Shown here piece by piece: positions 27,047 to 36,017 of a stretch of DNA of 44,458 nt. The stretch spans positions 1-44,458 of the forward strand of contig CAILZI010000165.1 in NCBI GenBank assembly GCA_903838675.1, in the 5' to 3' direction. The position numbers and the translations under genes were made by a program. Numbering within the stretch: the first letter of the stretch is position 1; every line of letters starts with the position of its first letter. The notes beneath the pieces are model-generated. The model did no database searches, was not told where the DNA came from, and saw nothing but the letters and a program-made list of their open reading frames with translations. The DNA is from an uncultured Verrucomicrobiota bacterium. Its GTDB lineage: Bacteria > Verrucomicrobiota > Verrucomicrobiia > Verrucomicrobiales > Verrucomicrobiaceae.

Positions 27047-28713
27047 TGTCCACTCGTTCCCAATTCCTCACGCTCCTTGCCATTTGTACGGTCATGTTCT
27101 GGTGGCGTCTCGGACATCTGCCTCTGATCGATCCTGACGAGCCCTTCTACGCGCAGACCACCACGGAAATGGTGAAGGGGAACGAATGGCTGACCCCGAC
27201 GATCTTTGGCGAGCGCCAGTTTGAAAAGCCCATCTTCTTCTACTGGCAGGCCATGATCGCGCAGAAGCTCTTTGGCGACAACCCCTTTGCCTGCCGTGCA
27301 CCCTCCGCCGCCGCCGCCACGCTGCTGGTCTTTCTCACCTGGTGGTTTGGTAGGCGCATGTTCTCGCCACGCGCCGGTTTCTGCGCCGCCGTGGTGCTCG
27401 CCACCGGGGTGGAGTATGTGCTCATGTCTCGGCTGATGCTTACAGACATCTGTCTGGCGCTGTGCATCAGCGCCTCCGTATTCTGCTTCTGGCTGGCCAC
27501 GGAGGAGGAAGACAAACGCGACCGCTGGATGATCCTGCACTTTGTTGCCTCGGCGTTTGCCATGCTGACGAAGGGGCCTGTCGGCCTGCTGGTGCCCACC
27601 ATCGGGTCCATGGCTTACATCTGGCTCAGCGGCAAGCGCTCCCCCTGGCGCGGAAAGGGTCTGTGGATTGGCATTCTGGCCTGGCTGGCGATCGCCGGGC
27701 CGTGGTATGCGGTCATGTTTCAGAAGTATGGCATGGAGTACTGGCACCGCTTCTTCGTGCATGAAAACTGGGAGCGCCTCACCAGCGCGGAGCACAAGCA
27801 CAGCAACCACTGGTACTACTACCTCATGATCCTCGTGGCGGGTTCGCTGCCCTGGATTCCCCTGCTCATCGCCGCGGTGGTGCGCACGGTGAAAGGGCTC
27901 AAAACGGACAACCGCATGCTGTTCATGGCGTGCTGGTTTGTGCCCAACCTGATCTTCTTCACCATCTGCAACAGCAAGCTGCCGACCTACACGTTCTTCT
28001 TTTTTGTGACCATCGCGCTGCTGATGGGCCACACGATGGATCAATGGATCAGCAACGGTTTCCGTAGCAAAGGGGAGCGCATTCTGGCCTCCTCCCTGGC
28101 GGTGCTGCAGACGGTTCTGGTGCTGGGCGCGGCTGCTGTGGTGTCCTTGATCCTGCCGCCGAAGGAGAGCAATGTTTTCATCAAAGACCTCGTGCCAGTC
28201 ATCTACACGCTGGCCGCTTTCATCAGCATCCCGATGGTGCTCCTGCTGATGCGCCGCACGGTCGCGTGGGCGGGCTCCACCGTCCTGGTGACTGCGGTCA
28301 TTGTGATTGTGATGCAGTACGGTGTGGATGACAAGATCCCGATCTACACCTCCACCCGGGACATCGCCGCCGAATCGGTGAAAGTGCGCCAGCCCGGCGA
28401 GCCGCTCGTCACTTCGAGCTTCATCGCCCGTGCGGTGACCTACTACACCGGCAAGATGCCTGATGGCGTCATCTTCTTCCCGTCAGGCCCGGAGCATGTG
28501 CAGCCCTACTTCACCCCGCATCCTCCGCTCAAAATGGTGCGCGGCACCGAAGGTCTGAACGAACTGGCCGGCAAGCAGCACAGCGTGCTTTGCATCCTGC
28601 TCTCCCACGATCTGGCTCATCTGGAGATTCCCACCTCCCCGCTCGCTGGCCGCATTGAGAAACTGCACACGCAAGGCTCGCGGATTTTGGTGCGGATCAA
28701 GGGAGGGATTTGA
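27046..28713 (+). CDS. ArnT-like GT39 membrane glycosyltransferase
   Basis: 555 residues from the ATG at 27046 inside a TGATG overlap. About a dozen membrane helices. The first periplasmic loop carries the GT-C signature DPDEPFYAQTT, with the acidic pair used by ArnT and PMT enzymes, followed by GNEWLTPTIFGERQFEKPIFFYW as in ArnT; MLTKGPVG also fits. ArnT-type enzymes move a sugar from undecaprenyl phosphate to lipid A or another periplasmic acceptor. The C-terminal part (about 440-555) is soluble and ends LVRIKGGI. Confidence 0.92.
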   Translation: MSTRSQFLTLLAICTVMFWWRLGHLPLIDPDEPFYAQTTTEMVKGNEWLTPTIFGERQFEKPIFFYWQAMIAQKLFGDNPFACRAPSAAAATLLVFLTWWFGRRMFSPRAGFCAAVVLATGVEYVLMSRLMLTDICLALCISASVFCFWLATEEEDKRDRWMILHFVASAFAMLTKGPVGLLVPTIGSMAYIWLSGKRSPWRGKGLWIGILAWLAIAGPWYAVMFQKYGMEYWHRFFVHENWERLTSAEHKHSNHWYYYLMILVAGSLPWIPLLIAAVVRTVKGLKTDNRMLFMACWFVPNLIFFTICNSKLPTYTFFFFVTIALLMGHTMDQWISNGFRSKGERILASSLAVLQTVLVLGAAAVVSLILPPKESNVFIKDLVPVIYTLAAFISIPMVLLLMRRTVAWAGSTVLVTAVIVIVMQYGVDDKIPIYTSTRDIAAESVKVRQPGEPLVTSSFIARAVTYYTGKMPDGVIFFPSGPEHVQPYFTPHPPLKMVRGTEGLNELAGKQHSVLCILLSHDLAHLEIPTSPLAGRIEKLHTQGSRILVRIKGGI

Positions 28714-28751
28714 TGGGGCGGTCAGGCTGCCGGGGCTGAAATGCAGTCTTC

Positions 28752-28836
28752 AGGCCGGTCGTTTAAGGCCGGTCGTCGGAGGAGCATGAAACGCATAGGC
28801 GCTGGACCCATGGGCTGTGGCTGCCAGTGCCACAGC
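28752..28836. repeat. Direct repeat and hairpin upstream of the kinase gene
   Basis: AGGCCGGTCGT occurs twice (28752-28762 and 28766-28776). Downstream, GCTGTGGC (28814-28821) pairs with GCCACAGC (28829-28836) around a 7-base loop. They lie 75-160 bases before the kinase start and could be a regulatory site or an inserted intergenic repeat. Confidence 0.55.
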
Positions 28837-28909
28837 TCCGCATTTCCCCACTTCACAACTCGACAAGCAGGCGCGGTTGCGGTGTAATTCTGCTTCCCCA
28901 ACCTCCTGC

Positions 28910-31459
28910 ATGCAGTCCAAGTCACGCACAGCGCCAGACATCCGCGATCATGAGACCCTTCGTCTTATCGGTCACGGGGCCTTTGGTGAGGTCTGGCTGG
29001 CACGCAGCGTCACCGGGGTGCTGCGGGCGGTGAAGGTGGTGTGGCGGGAAGACTACGACCGGCCCGAATCCTTTGAGCGTGAGTTTGAAGCGATCAAAAA
29101 GTTTGAACCCATTTCACGCCGGCATGAGGCGCTGGTGCCGATCCTGCAGGTGGGGCGCAACGATCTTGAGGGCTTCTATTATTACGTGATGGAGCTGGCC
29201 GATGATCTGGAGCACGGGCGTGACATCAAGGCGGAGACCTACAAGCCCCACACGCTGGGCCTGCAGATGAAGCGGGACAAGTGTGTGCCCGCTGAGGAGT
29301 GCATCAAGCTGGGGGCGACCATCGCCGAGGGGCTGGACTACCTGCACCGCAATCAGTTGATTCACCGCGACGTCAAACCTTCGAATCTCATCTTCATCGA
29401 CGGCATCTGCCGGCTGGCGGACATCGGGCTCGTTGCCTTGCTGGGGCAGCGCAGTTTTGTGGGCACGGAGGGCTTTGTGGCCCCGGAGGGACCTGGCACG
29501 GCAGCCTCCGACATTTTTTCCCTGGGCATGGTGCTGTATGAGGCGAGCACAGGAAAAGACCGGCTGGATTTCCCAGACCTGCCGTCCTGCTCGGAGACGG
29601 GGGCAAACATGGAGGTCTGGCGCAGGCTGCAGGATGTGGTGTGCACCGCCTGTGCGCCCAAGGCGAAGGGTCGTTTTGTCAATGCACGTGAGATGGCGCT
29701 GGCGCTGCGCGGTGAACCCCTGCCTTCCTCCCGCCGTCTCATGTGGTCGTGGATCGCCGCAGGCTCGGTGGCGCTACTGCTGGCGGTGGGCTTTGGCATG
29801 TGGCTGGCCCAGAGTCATCGGGCACGCACGCTGGTGGCCATGAACAACACCGTGCCGCGGCTGAAGATCGTGACCACACCTCCGGGTGCGGTGGTGTTTG
29901 CCGGGGAAGAAAAGCTCGGCGTGACTCCAATTGAATTGAATCCCGCTGAAGGCGTGCCGGTGATTTATCAACTTCGGCTTCCAGGCTACAAGCAGATCGA
30001 AATCGATCACATCGCACAGGATGAAAAACCGGCCATGTTTGACCTGAAACTGGAGGCTTCAAAGCTGCCGCAAAAAGGCGAACGCTGGGTGAACAATCTG
30101 GGCATGGTGTTCAAGCCCGGCCCCGGCGGGCACATCAGTGCGGAGCCGGTGGAGATGAAATTCTTCAAACGCTTTCTGGAGGCCACCGGCAGATCGTTTG
30201 AGGGCAAGGTGGTGCGGTATCAGCGCGGCAAAGATCAGGACTCCGCCTACTTGGTGGTGGTGCCAGACAATGATGCGGAAGCCTTTCGTTACTGGCTGAC
30301 GGACCGTGACCGCAGCGAGGCCTTTCTTAGCCAGGAGCACCGCTACGAAGTGGAGCCGTTCTATTTTGTGGAGAGCGGGCAGGCCGCCACCGATGACATG
30401 CCCGACAACCGGGAGACCGACAAAGGGGAGCAGGGTGAGGACAAGAACTGGCGGGCGTTTCACCTGCGTGTGGAACGACAGACCTACGGCAGCGTCGTCG
30501 TGAACAGCCAGCCGGACAAGGTGCGGGTGTTTCAGCACGATCAGTTTTTGGGAGAGACGCCGCTGGAGCTGCCTCGCGTGCGCACCGGGCCGGTGGAGTT
30601 TGAACTGCGTGAGGAGGGTTTTGCTGACGTGGTGCTGGAAGGCGAGGTGCGGGAAGGGGAGCAGGCGGAGCTGTTCACCGACATGCAGACGCGCAAGGCG
30701 GTCACCTTTGGCCGCCAGTGGAAGGCGAACAGCCTCGGGATGAATCTGATGCCCCTTGGGGACGTGATGTTCTCCGCCTGGGAAACCCGCCATCGCGATT
30801 ACCTGGAGTTTTGCAAGGCCACCCAGGCGCGCCGTCCTGCGCGGCTGGATGGAGCCAGCAAGGGCGGGGGAACCGTGCCGGTGGTGGGTGTGGACCGCAC
30901 GGAGGCGCGGGCATTCTGCGCCTGGCTGACCGAGCGCGAGCGCAACGCCGGGCTCATCGGACCGAAGGATTTGTACCGACTTCCCACCGATGAAGAATGG
31001 AGCCGAGCCGTGGGCCTGCCGCTGGAGCGTGGCTCGACCCCCGAAGAGCGCAACGGACGCATCCGTGGCATCTATCCCTGGGGTTTTGAATGGCCACCGC
31101 CTGAGGACGTGGACAATCTCGCCGACATCAGCGGCGCACGCAAAGCCAGCCTCGAAAGCGCCATTCCGGGCTACGATGACAAATTTCCATTCCTCGCACC
31201 CGTGACGGCTCTGCGGCCCAATGACCGCGGCATCACCGGTCTGGCGGGCAATGTCTCCGAATGGGTGGAGACAGACTTCTCACCGGTGCCGGCAGCCAAG
31301 CCGGATGAGCCGGCGAAACCCGTACTTGGTACAACTCGGGGCGGCAACTGGCGCTCTGCCTCCCAGGATGAACTGCTGGCCTCTGCGCGCATGCCCGTGC
31401 CGCCAGATACTCGGCGGAACACCATCGGCTTCCGCGTGGTGCTGGCGCATGGGAAGTAG
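28910..31459 (+). CDS. Ser/Thr protein kinase with PEGA repeats and SUMF1-like domain
   Basis: 849 residues from the ATG at 28910. Kinase domain about 12-270: glycine loop GHGAFGEVW, K42 (RAVKVVW), H152-RD (IHRDVKPSNLIF), a DIG in place of DFG, and APEGPGTAASDIFSLG. One membrane helix at about 278-300. Outside are two PEGA domains (about 316-370, VTTPPGAVVFAGEEKLG; about 524-590, VNSQPDKVRVFQHDQFLG) and a sulfatase-modifying-factor-like domain (about 600-845: SAWETRHRDYLEF, YRLPTDEEWSRAVG, IYPWGFEWPPP, GLAGNVSEWVE, TRGGNWRS, IGFRVV). PEGA domains probably bind cell wall or surface sugar. The FGE domain lacks an obvious catalytic cysteine pair near its end, so it may be a binding domain. The architecture is frequent in PVC bacteria. 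Confidence 0.93.
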   Translation: MQSKSRTAPDIRDHETLRLIGHGAFGEVWLARSVTGVLRAVKVVWREDYDRPESFEREFEAIKKFEPISRRHEALVPILQVGRNDLEGFYYYVMELADDLEHGRDIKAETYKPHTLGLQMKRDKCVPAEECIKLGATIAEGLDYLHRNQLIHRDVKPSNLIFIDGICRLADIGLVALLGQRSFVGTEGFVAPEGPGTAASDIFSLGMVLYEASTGKDRLDFPDLPSCSETGANMEVWRRLQDVVCTACAPKAKGRFVNAREMALALRGEPLPSSRRLMWSWIAAGSVALLLAVGFGMWLAQSHRARTLVAMNNTVPRLKIVTTPPGAVVFAGEEKLGVTPIELNPAEGVPVIYQLRLPGYKQIEIDHIAQDEKPAMFDLKLEASKLPQKGERWVNNLGMVFKPGPGGHISAEPVEMKFFKRFLEATGRSFEGKVVRYQRGKDQDSAYLVVVPDNDAEAFRYWLTDRDRSEAFLSQEHRYEVEPFYFVESGQAATDDMPDNRETDKGEQGEDKNWRAFHLRVERQTYGSVVVNSQPDKVRVFQHDQFLGETPLELPRVRTGPVEFELREEGFADVVLEGEVREGEQAELFTDMQTRKAVTFGRQWKANSLGMNLMPLGDVMFSAWETRHRDYLEFCKATQARRPARLDGASKGGGTVPVVGVDRTEARAFCAWLTERERNAGLIGPKDLYRLPTDEEWSRAVGLPLERGSTPEERNGRIRGIYPWGFEWPPPEDVDNLADISGARKASLESAIPGYDDKFPFLAPVTALRPNDRGITGLAGNVSEWVETDFSPVPAAKPDEPAKPVLGTTRGGNWRSASQDELLASARMPVPPDTRRNTIGFRVVLAHGK

Positions 31460-31486
31460 AGGGGGCGGAATGCGGCGCCCGGTCTT

Positions 31487-31617
31487 AGGTTGGGTGTGTT
31501 TGGCGACGAAGGCGTTGCGGTGCTCCAAGTCTTGCTCAGCCAAACCGCCCGACTGCGAGGGCGTTCGCAGGCCGTGGTGCTTGCCGCATGCTGATGGACG
31601 GGCGGGCTGCCGCCACA
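31487..31617. repeat. Dispersed intergenic repeat, copy A
   Basis: Three blocks match the region 38704-38835 in the same order: 31487-31505 (19 bp, identical), 31539-31567 (two mismatches) and 31603-31617 (one mismatch). The intervening bases differ. The region between the kinase stop and the radical SAM start (327 bp) holds this repeat and no gene I can support. Confidence 0.75.
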
Positions 31618-31786
31618 CTCATCCTACGATCATCCATGCCCGTGCCGAGTTTGATCTCAAGGCACCCGCCAGCGAGCCTGTCGCTTTTCGCGCGACTGCG
31701 TGAAAAATCTCCCCTTTGCCTCGCTTCGCGCATATTTTGCTCGTAGAACTTCCTGCGGCAGTCGTTATTTATCATTACCCCCCATC

Positions 31787-33127
31787 ATGCAAACTGCGCT
31801 CGAAACTCCCCTTCCGGAGAAAAAGGTCGAACAGACCGAGGCTGGAAACTACTTCGTCTCCAATTACCCGCCCTTCTCCTTCTGGAAGCCGGACCAGGTG
31901 CCCGCCGTGGAGGCCATCCTGCAGCAGCCTGCCCCGGCGAACATCCCGCTGGGCGTGTACTTCCACATCCCGTTCTGCCGCAAGCGCTGCCACTTCTGCT
32001 ACTTCAAGGTCTACACCGACAAGAACGCGCAGGAGGTGAAGGCCTACATCGACGCCGGCATGCGCGAGATGGAGCACCTGACCAACCAGCCTTACCTCAA
32101 GGGTCGCAAGGCGCACTTCGTGTACTTCGGCGGCGGCACCCCCAGCTACCTCTCCGTGCCGCAGCTCAAGGACCTGACCAACCGCATGAAGGCCATGATC
32201 CCCTGGGACGAGGCGGCGGAGGTCGCCTTTGAGGCCGAGCCCGGCACGCTCAATGAGGTGAAGCTCACCGGCATTCGCGACATCGGCGTCACGCGCCTGA
32301 GTCTCGGTGTGGAAAATTTTGAGGATCACATCCTCGAAACGAACGGCCGTGCGCATCGCAGCGGCGAGATCGAAAAGGCCTACCGCTTCGCCCGCACGCT
32401 CGGCTTTGAGCACATCAACATCGACCTCATCGCCGGGATGATGAACGAGACCTGGGAGAACTGGAAGGACACCGTCAGGAAAGCCATCGCCCTGCAGCCG
32501 GATGCCGTGACCATCTACCAGATGGAGGTGCCCTACAACACGACCATGTACCAGCAGATGAAGGCCGAGGGAAAGGTTACCGCCCCGGTGGCCGACTGGC
32601 AGACCAAGCGCGACTGGGTCAGCTACGCCTTCGACGAATTTCAAAAAGACGGCTACACTGTCACCAGCGCCTACACCGTGGTCAAAGATCCGCAGCGCAT
32701 CAAGTTCGTCTATCGCGACTCCCTCTGGGAAGGCGCGGATCTCCTTAGCTGCGGCGTGGCCTCCTTCGGCCATCTCGGCGGCGTGCATTATCAAAATCAG
32801 GCCGATGTGGGGCCCTACATGCAGGCGGTGGATGCCGGCAAGCTGCCCATCTTCCGCGCCTACCAGACCACGCCGGAGGACCGCTTCGTGCGCGAGTTCA
32901 TTCTCAAGCTCAAGCTCGGCCGCAGCGAGTTCGACTACTACGTGAAAAAGTTCGGCGAAGATCCGCGCCAGCACTTCGGCCCGCAGCTCGACTACCTGGC
33001 CAAGGAAGGCTTTGCCACGCTGGATGAGAAAGGCGTCACGCTCTCGCGCGATGGCCTGCTGCAGGTGGACCGCCTGCTGCATGACTTCTTCCTGCCCCAG
33101 CACCGCCAGTACGCCCGCTACACCTGA
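31787..33127 (+). CDS. HemN/HemW-like radical SAM protein
   Basis: 446 residues from the ATG at 31787. The radical SAM cluster motif is C64-x3-C68-x2-C71 (YFHIPFCRKRCHFCYFK), followed by VYFGGGTPSYLS, FEAEPGTLNEVKL, RLSLGVENFEDHIL and INIDLIAGMMNETWENW, all typical of the coproporphyrinogen-oxidase-like family. A HemN_C-like domain closes the chain. The family includes true oxygen-independent HemN, the haem chaperone HemW, and enzymes of other pathways such as ladderane or natural-product methylation; the extra N-terminal block (NYFVSNYPPFSFWKPDQVP) is not in canonical HemN, so haem synthesis is not assured. The next gene follows 39 bp later. Confidence 0.88.
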   Translation: MQTALETPLPEKKVEQTEAGNYFVSNYPPFSFWKPDQVPAVEAILQQPAPANIPLGVYFHIPFCRKRCHFCYFKVYTDKNAQEVKAYIDAGMREMEHLTNQPYLKGRKAHFVYFGGGTPSYLSVPQLKDLTNRMKAMIPWDEAAEVAFEAEPGTLNEVKLTGIRDIGVTRLSLGVENFEDHILETNGRAHRSGEIEKAYRFARTLGFEHINIDLIAGMMNETWENWKDTVRKAIALQPDAVTIYQMEVPYNTTMYQQMKAEGKVTAPVADWQTKRDWVSYAFDEFQKDGYTVTSAYTVVKDPQRIKFVYRDSLWEGADLLSCGVASFGHLGGVHYQNQADVGPYMQAVDAGKLPIFRAYQTTPEDRFVREFILKLKLGRSEFDYYVKKFGEDPRQHFGPQLDYLAKEGFATLDEKGVTLSRDGLLQVDRLLHDFFLPQHRQYARYT

Positions 33128-33166
33128 AGCCCATCACCGACGCAACTCAACGAGACGACGACGGCG

Positions 33167-33718
33167 ATGAACGAGGCACCCCGGCAGGACGAGGACATCC
33201 TGGCACCCCTGATCTTCTTTTACGGCATCGGCAGCGTGCGCCCGCGCGTCACCTTTGTGCAGCCCCAGGACCTCGCCGAGCAGGAGCGCGCCCTGCTCGT
33301 GCATGACAAGGACATGACCCCGCGCCTGCGCGAGTTCCACGCCAGCGAGATCGACCTCGACGTGGCCGCCCGTGCCCGCATCGGCAACTACCTCGTGCGT
33401 GCCTCCGTGCTGCACCGTCGCAACGACGGCATGCCCGTCGAGTTCGGCGCCATCGGCATCCACCTCGACATCCTGCCCGAAGAAGCGCAAAAGCTCGTGC
33501 TCGAAGGCCTCGTCCCCTTTGGCGCTATTTTGGAACGCTACCAAGTTCCCCATTCCAGCCACCCTCGCGGTTACTTCCGCATCTCCGTGGACCAGCGCCT
33601 TGCCGATCTGCTGGGAGCGACGAGCGGGCAGATTTTATTCGGACGCTGCAACGAGCTGAGGCATGGCAGCGGGAGAGTGCTCGCGGATGTGGTCGAGGTG
33701 CTGCCGCGCCTGATTTAG
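33167..33718 (+). CDS. Possible chorismate-lyase-fold protein
   Basis: 183 residues. After an N-terminal FFYGIGSVRPRVTFV, the pattern NYLVRASVLHRRNDGMPVEFGAIGIHLD, then LPEEAQKLVLEGLVPFGAIL and a closing GYFRI resembles the chorismate pyruvate-lyase/UTRA fold (DUF98-like): a paired-strand core with an Arg and a Pro-Phe-Gly turn. UbiC-type enzymes release pyruvate from chorismate. I cannot confirm the catalytic residues, so this is a fold-level guess. It follows the radical SAM gene by 39 bp and is probably cotranscribed. Confidence 0.7.
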   Translation: MNEAPRQDEDILAPLIFFYGIGSVRPRVTFVQPQDLAEQERALLVHDKDMTPRLREFHASEIDLDVAARARIGNYLVRASVLHRRNDGMPVEFGAIGIHLDILPEEAQKLVLEGLVPFGAILERYQVPHSSHPRGYFRISVDQRLADLLGATSGQILFGRCNELRHGSGRVLADVVEVLPRLI

Positions 33719-33770
33719 CAAAATGTCATTGCGCCGAGTGAGGGGATTTGCTTAGATCTTAAGGATGGCA

Positions 33771-35159
33771 ATGACCCTGCAAATCAACTGTCCCAATTGC
33801 CAAAACCCCCTGTCGATTGAACAGCGCTTTGTGGGCGGGCAAATGCAGTGTCCCATTTGCCAGCAGATCTTCGCAGTGGCTCCGCCACCGGTGGTGCCGG
33901 TGGTTCAGGCGCGGCAGGTGCCGCAGGCTGCACCACGGAGTCCTGGTCCACCAAATCCTGTCCGACCCCAGCCACCGGGACCTCGGCCCCCTGTCAAATC
34001 AGTGCCGAAGGCAGCCGATGATGGCAGTGGCATGGCCATGGTCATGATTGGCGGACTGATTGTCGTGGGGGTGGGCCTTCTGGTTGGCGGGTTTTATTTT
34101 GTGAACGGGATGCTGAAGAAACGCCAGCAGGAGGAGCAAGGCCTTGGCAGTGAAATCAACAGCCAGCTCGAGGCCAAGCGTGCGGCGGATGCCAAAGTGA
34201 AGCAGGAGGAGGCTGAGCAAAAAACGGCCATGCTGGCCTCTTTGCGGAAACTGCTGGCCACGCAGCTCTGTGAGGGCAATGAAAAGGTGGCCGGCGAAAT
34301 CATGCGTGAAGTGGAGGCCTCGGTGGCTGAGGCGGACAAGCTCTATGCCGATGCCGATGCGAACAATGATCCGCAGGACATGAGCGCCTTTCTCGCCGAA
34401 CGCATGGAGCCGCGCCTGAGGGCCAATCCCATCATCTTCAACTGGCTGGGCGGCAGGGTCTCGCCCAAGAAATTCTGTGGGCTGCTGTTTGGTCTGGAGC
34501 AGGAAAAAAGGCGGGAGCAGGGCAGGGTGGCGGACTTTATGATGGCGGGCAATTATTCCGGCACCGGCACGGGCTTCTACATTTCCAGCGGCGGCTGGCT
34601 GCTGACCAATGAACATGTGGTGCATGAAGCGACCTCAGTGGATGTGCGCGGCGCGGACGGCATCATTCGCCGTGCGGAAGTGGTGAAAGCGGATGTGGCC
34701 GGCGACGTGGCCGTTTTAAGAGTGCAAGCTTCTCCGGCCAAATGGCTGCCGCTGGCACCGCAGGAAGGCACCATGGGCGCGGCTGTTTTTACCATCGGTT
34801 TTCCCGACACCGACGTCCAAGGCGTGGAGCCCAAATTCACCGATGGCCGCATCAGCAGCTTGAGCGGCATTCGCGATGATCGGGATCACTACCAGATCAC
34901 CGTTCCCGCTCAGCCCGGAAACTCAGGCGGACCCTTGGTGGATGTCAAAACGGGAACCGTCGTTGGCATTGTGGCCGCCATTTTGAGAGGCCGGGAAAAC
35001 GTGACCTACGCCATCAAAACACGGGTGGCCACGCAGTTGATGAACAGCCTTCCAGGCTTCTCCGCTCCAACCACACCGCCCACGCCCGCAGGTGCCGACA
35101 TGGAAACCCTGGCCTCCGAAGTGCGCGCCGCCACGGTGCTGGTGATGGTGAGGAGATAA
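33771..35159 (+). CDS. Zinc-ribbon, membrane-anchored trypsin-like (S1C) protease
   Basis: 462 residues. The ATG at 33771 is chosen over 33765 because AAGGA (33761-33765) lies five bases before it. An N-terminal zinc ribbon (CPNCQN, then QCPICQQ) is followed by a Pro/Val/Gln linker, one membrane helix (about 85-107, MAMVMIGGLIVVGVGLLVGG), a long charged helical stretch, and a protease domain with H282 (LTNEHVVHEA), D312 (GDVAVLRV) and S385 (QPGNSGGPLVD). This is the HtrA/DegP triad, but no PDZ domain follows. The ribbon would be cytoplasmic and the protease periplasmic. Transcribed alone after a 52-bp gap. Confidence 0.9.
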   Translation: MTLQINCPNCQNPLSIEQRFVGGQMQCPICQQIFAVAPPPVVPVVQARQVPQAAPRSPGPPNPVRPQPPGPRPPVKSVPKAADDGSGMAMVMIGGLIVVGVGLLVGGFYFVNGMLKKRQQEEQGLGSEINSQLEAKRAADAKVKQEEAEQKTAMLASLRKLLATQLCEGNEKVAGEIMREVEASVAEADKLYADADANNDPQDMSAFLAERMEPRLRANPIIFNWLGGRVSPKKFCGLLFGLEQEKRREQGRVADFMMAGNYSGTGTGFYISSGGWLLTNEHVVHEATSVDVRGADGIIRRAEVVKADVAGDVAVLRVQASPAKWLPLAPQEGTMGAAVFTIGFPDTDVQGVEPKFTDGRISSLSGIRDDRDHYQITVPAQPGNSGGPLVDVKTGTVVGIVAAILRGRENVTYAIKTRVATQLMNSLPGFSAPTTPPTPAGADMETLASEVRAATVLVMVRR

Positions 35160-35225
35160 CGGGGTGGGTGGTGCTGCCGTTTAATTCAACGCGCCTCGCA
35201 CGGAGAAATTGAGGCCTTTCAAAGC

Positions 35226-35747
35226 ATGTTTATCCAAAGCATTTACCCAGATGAGATAGCGCTCAGCGTTGGCGGCATCGGGATCATTTTCTATTCGCCT
35301 CAAAGTGTGAGGCACATCGCTGAAGGGTCTGACTATTGCACGAATTCCTATTCAACCGAGGCCGATGTTCAGGCGCATGTCCAGGCCGGGACGCTTCTTG
35401 GTTTTGCCGTGGGAGCATCGGGTGAATATGTGTTGAAATTCAGAGGCGGATACCCTGATGACGACACTTTAAACCAGGCGGACTTCAAGTATCGACTGGC
35501 CGTCAAAGTTACGGATAACAAATTGGTGTTTCGTGATATGTATGATTTGTCCTACTGGCGGTCCCAGTATGACGAATCACAGGTGCTTCATCTGGGGGAT
35601 GGCATTTATCATGTCACGCTGTTCACTTCGATTCCGCAGTCTGGAATCATCGGGGATCATCAAGACATCTGGGTCTTTTTCCAAAAACTTGAAGCAATGC
35701 CTGCTCTTTCCAAAGTGGGGATGCCCTACTTGTGCCCCGCGTCATAA
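35226..35747 (+). CDS. Unrecognised soluble protein
   Basis: 173 residues starting MFIQSIYPDEIALS. Beta-rich, acidic and aromatic, with no signal peptide or membrane segment. Conserved-looking blocks are KLVFRDMYDLSYW, QVLHLGDGIYHVTLFTS, IIGDHQDIWVFF and a C-terminal VGMPYLCPAS. I do not recognise the family. It is lower in GC than its neighbours, which may point to recent arrival. Confidence 0.75.
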   Translation: MFIQSIYPDEIALSVGGIGIIFYSPQSVRHIAEGSDYCTNSYSTEADVQAHVQAGTLLGFAVGASGEYVLKFRGGYPDDDTLNQADFKYRLAVKVTDNKLVFRDMYDLSYWRSQYDESQVLHLGDGIYHVTLFTSIPQSGIIGDHQDIWVFFQKLEAMPALSKVGMPYLCPAS

Positions 35748-35843
35748 TGAGGTGTCGCGCTGGCCGGGTTCTCGCCGATGTGGTGGAGGTGCGGCTGAGC
35801 CTAATCTAGTGTTTCAGCGTTCACGCACGCACCCAACGCGAGA

Positions 35844-35989
35844 AGGTAGGGTGGGCTGTCCCCAGCCCTCCGCCGGGAGGGAGCTGAACATGCGAATGAC
35901 GACTGGCAGCAGCGGAGCCGGGAGTGACCTGCCCGCGTGCATGCAACGCGTTGGGCAGCGGCGGCTTGGGGACAAGCCGCCCTGCCTGC
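35844..35989. repeat. 146-bp MITE-like element with inverted ends
   Basis: The left end (AGGTAGGGTGGGCTGTCCCC from 35845) and the reverse complement of the right end (35989 backwards, AGGCAGGGCGGCTTGTCCCC) are closely alike, each with its own hairpin around a six-base loop. The right arm shares 25 identical bases with 14419-14443. No coding frame inside. Confidence 0.65.
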
Positions 35990-36017
35990 GCTGGGCCTGC
36001 CTCCTGACACGGCCGCC

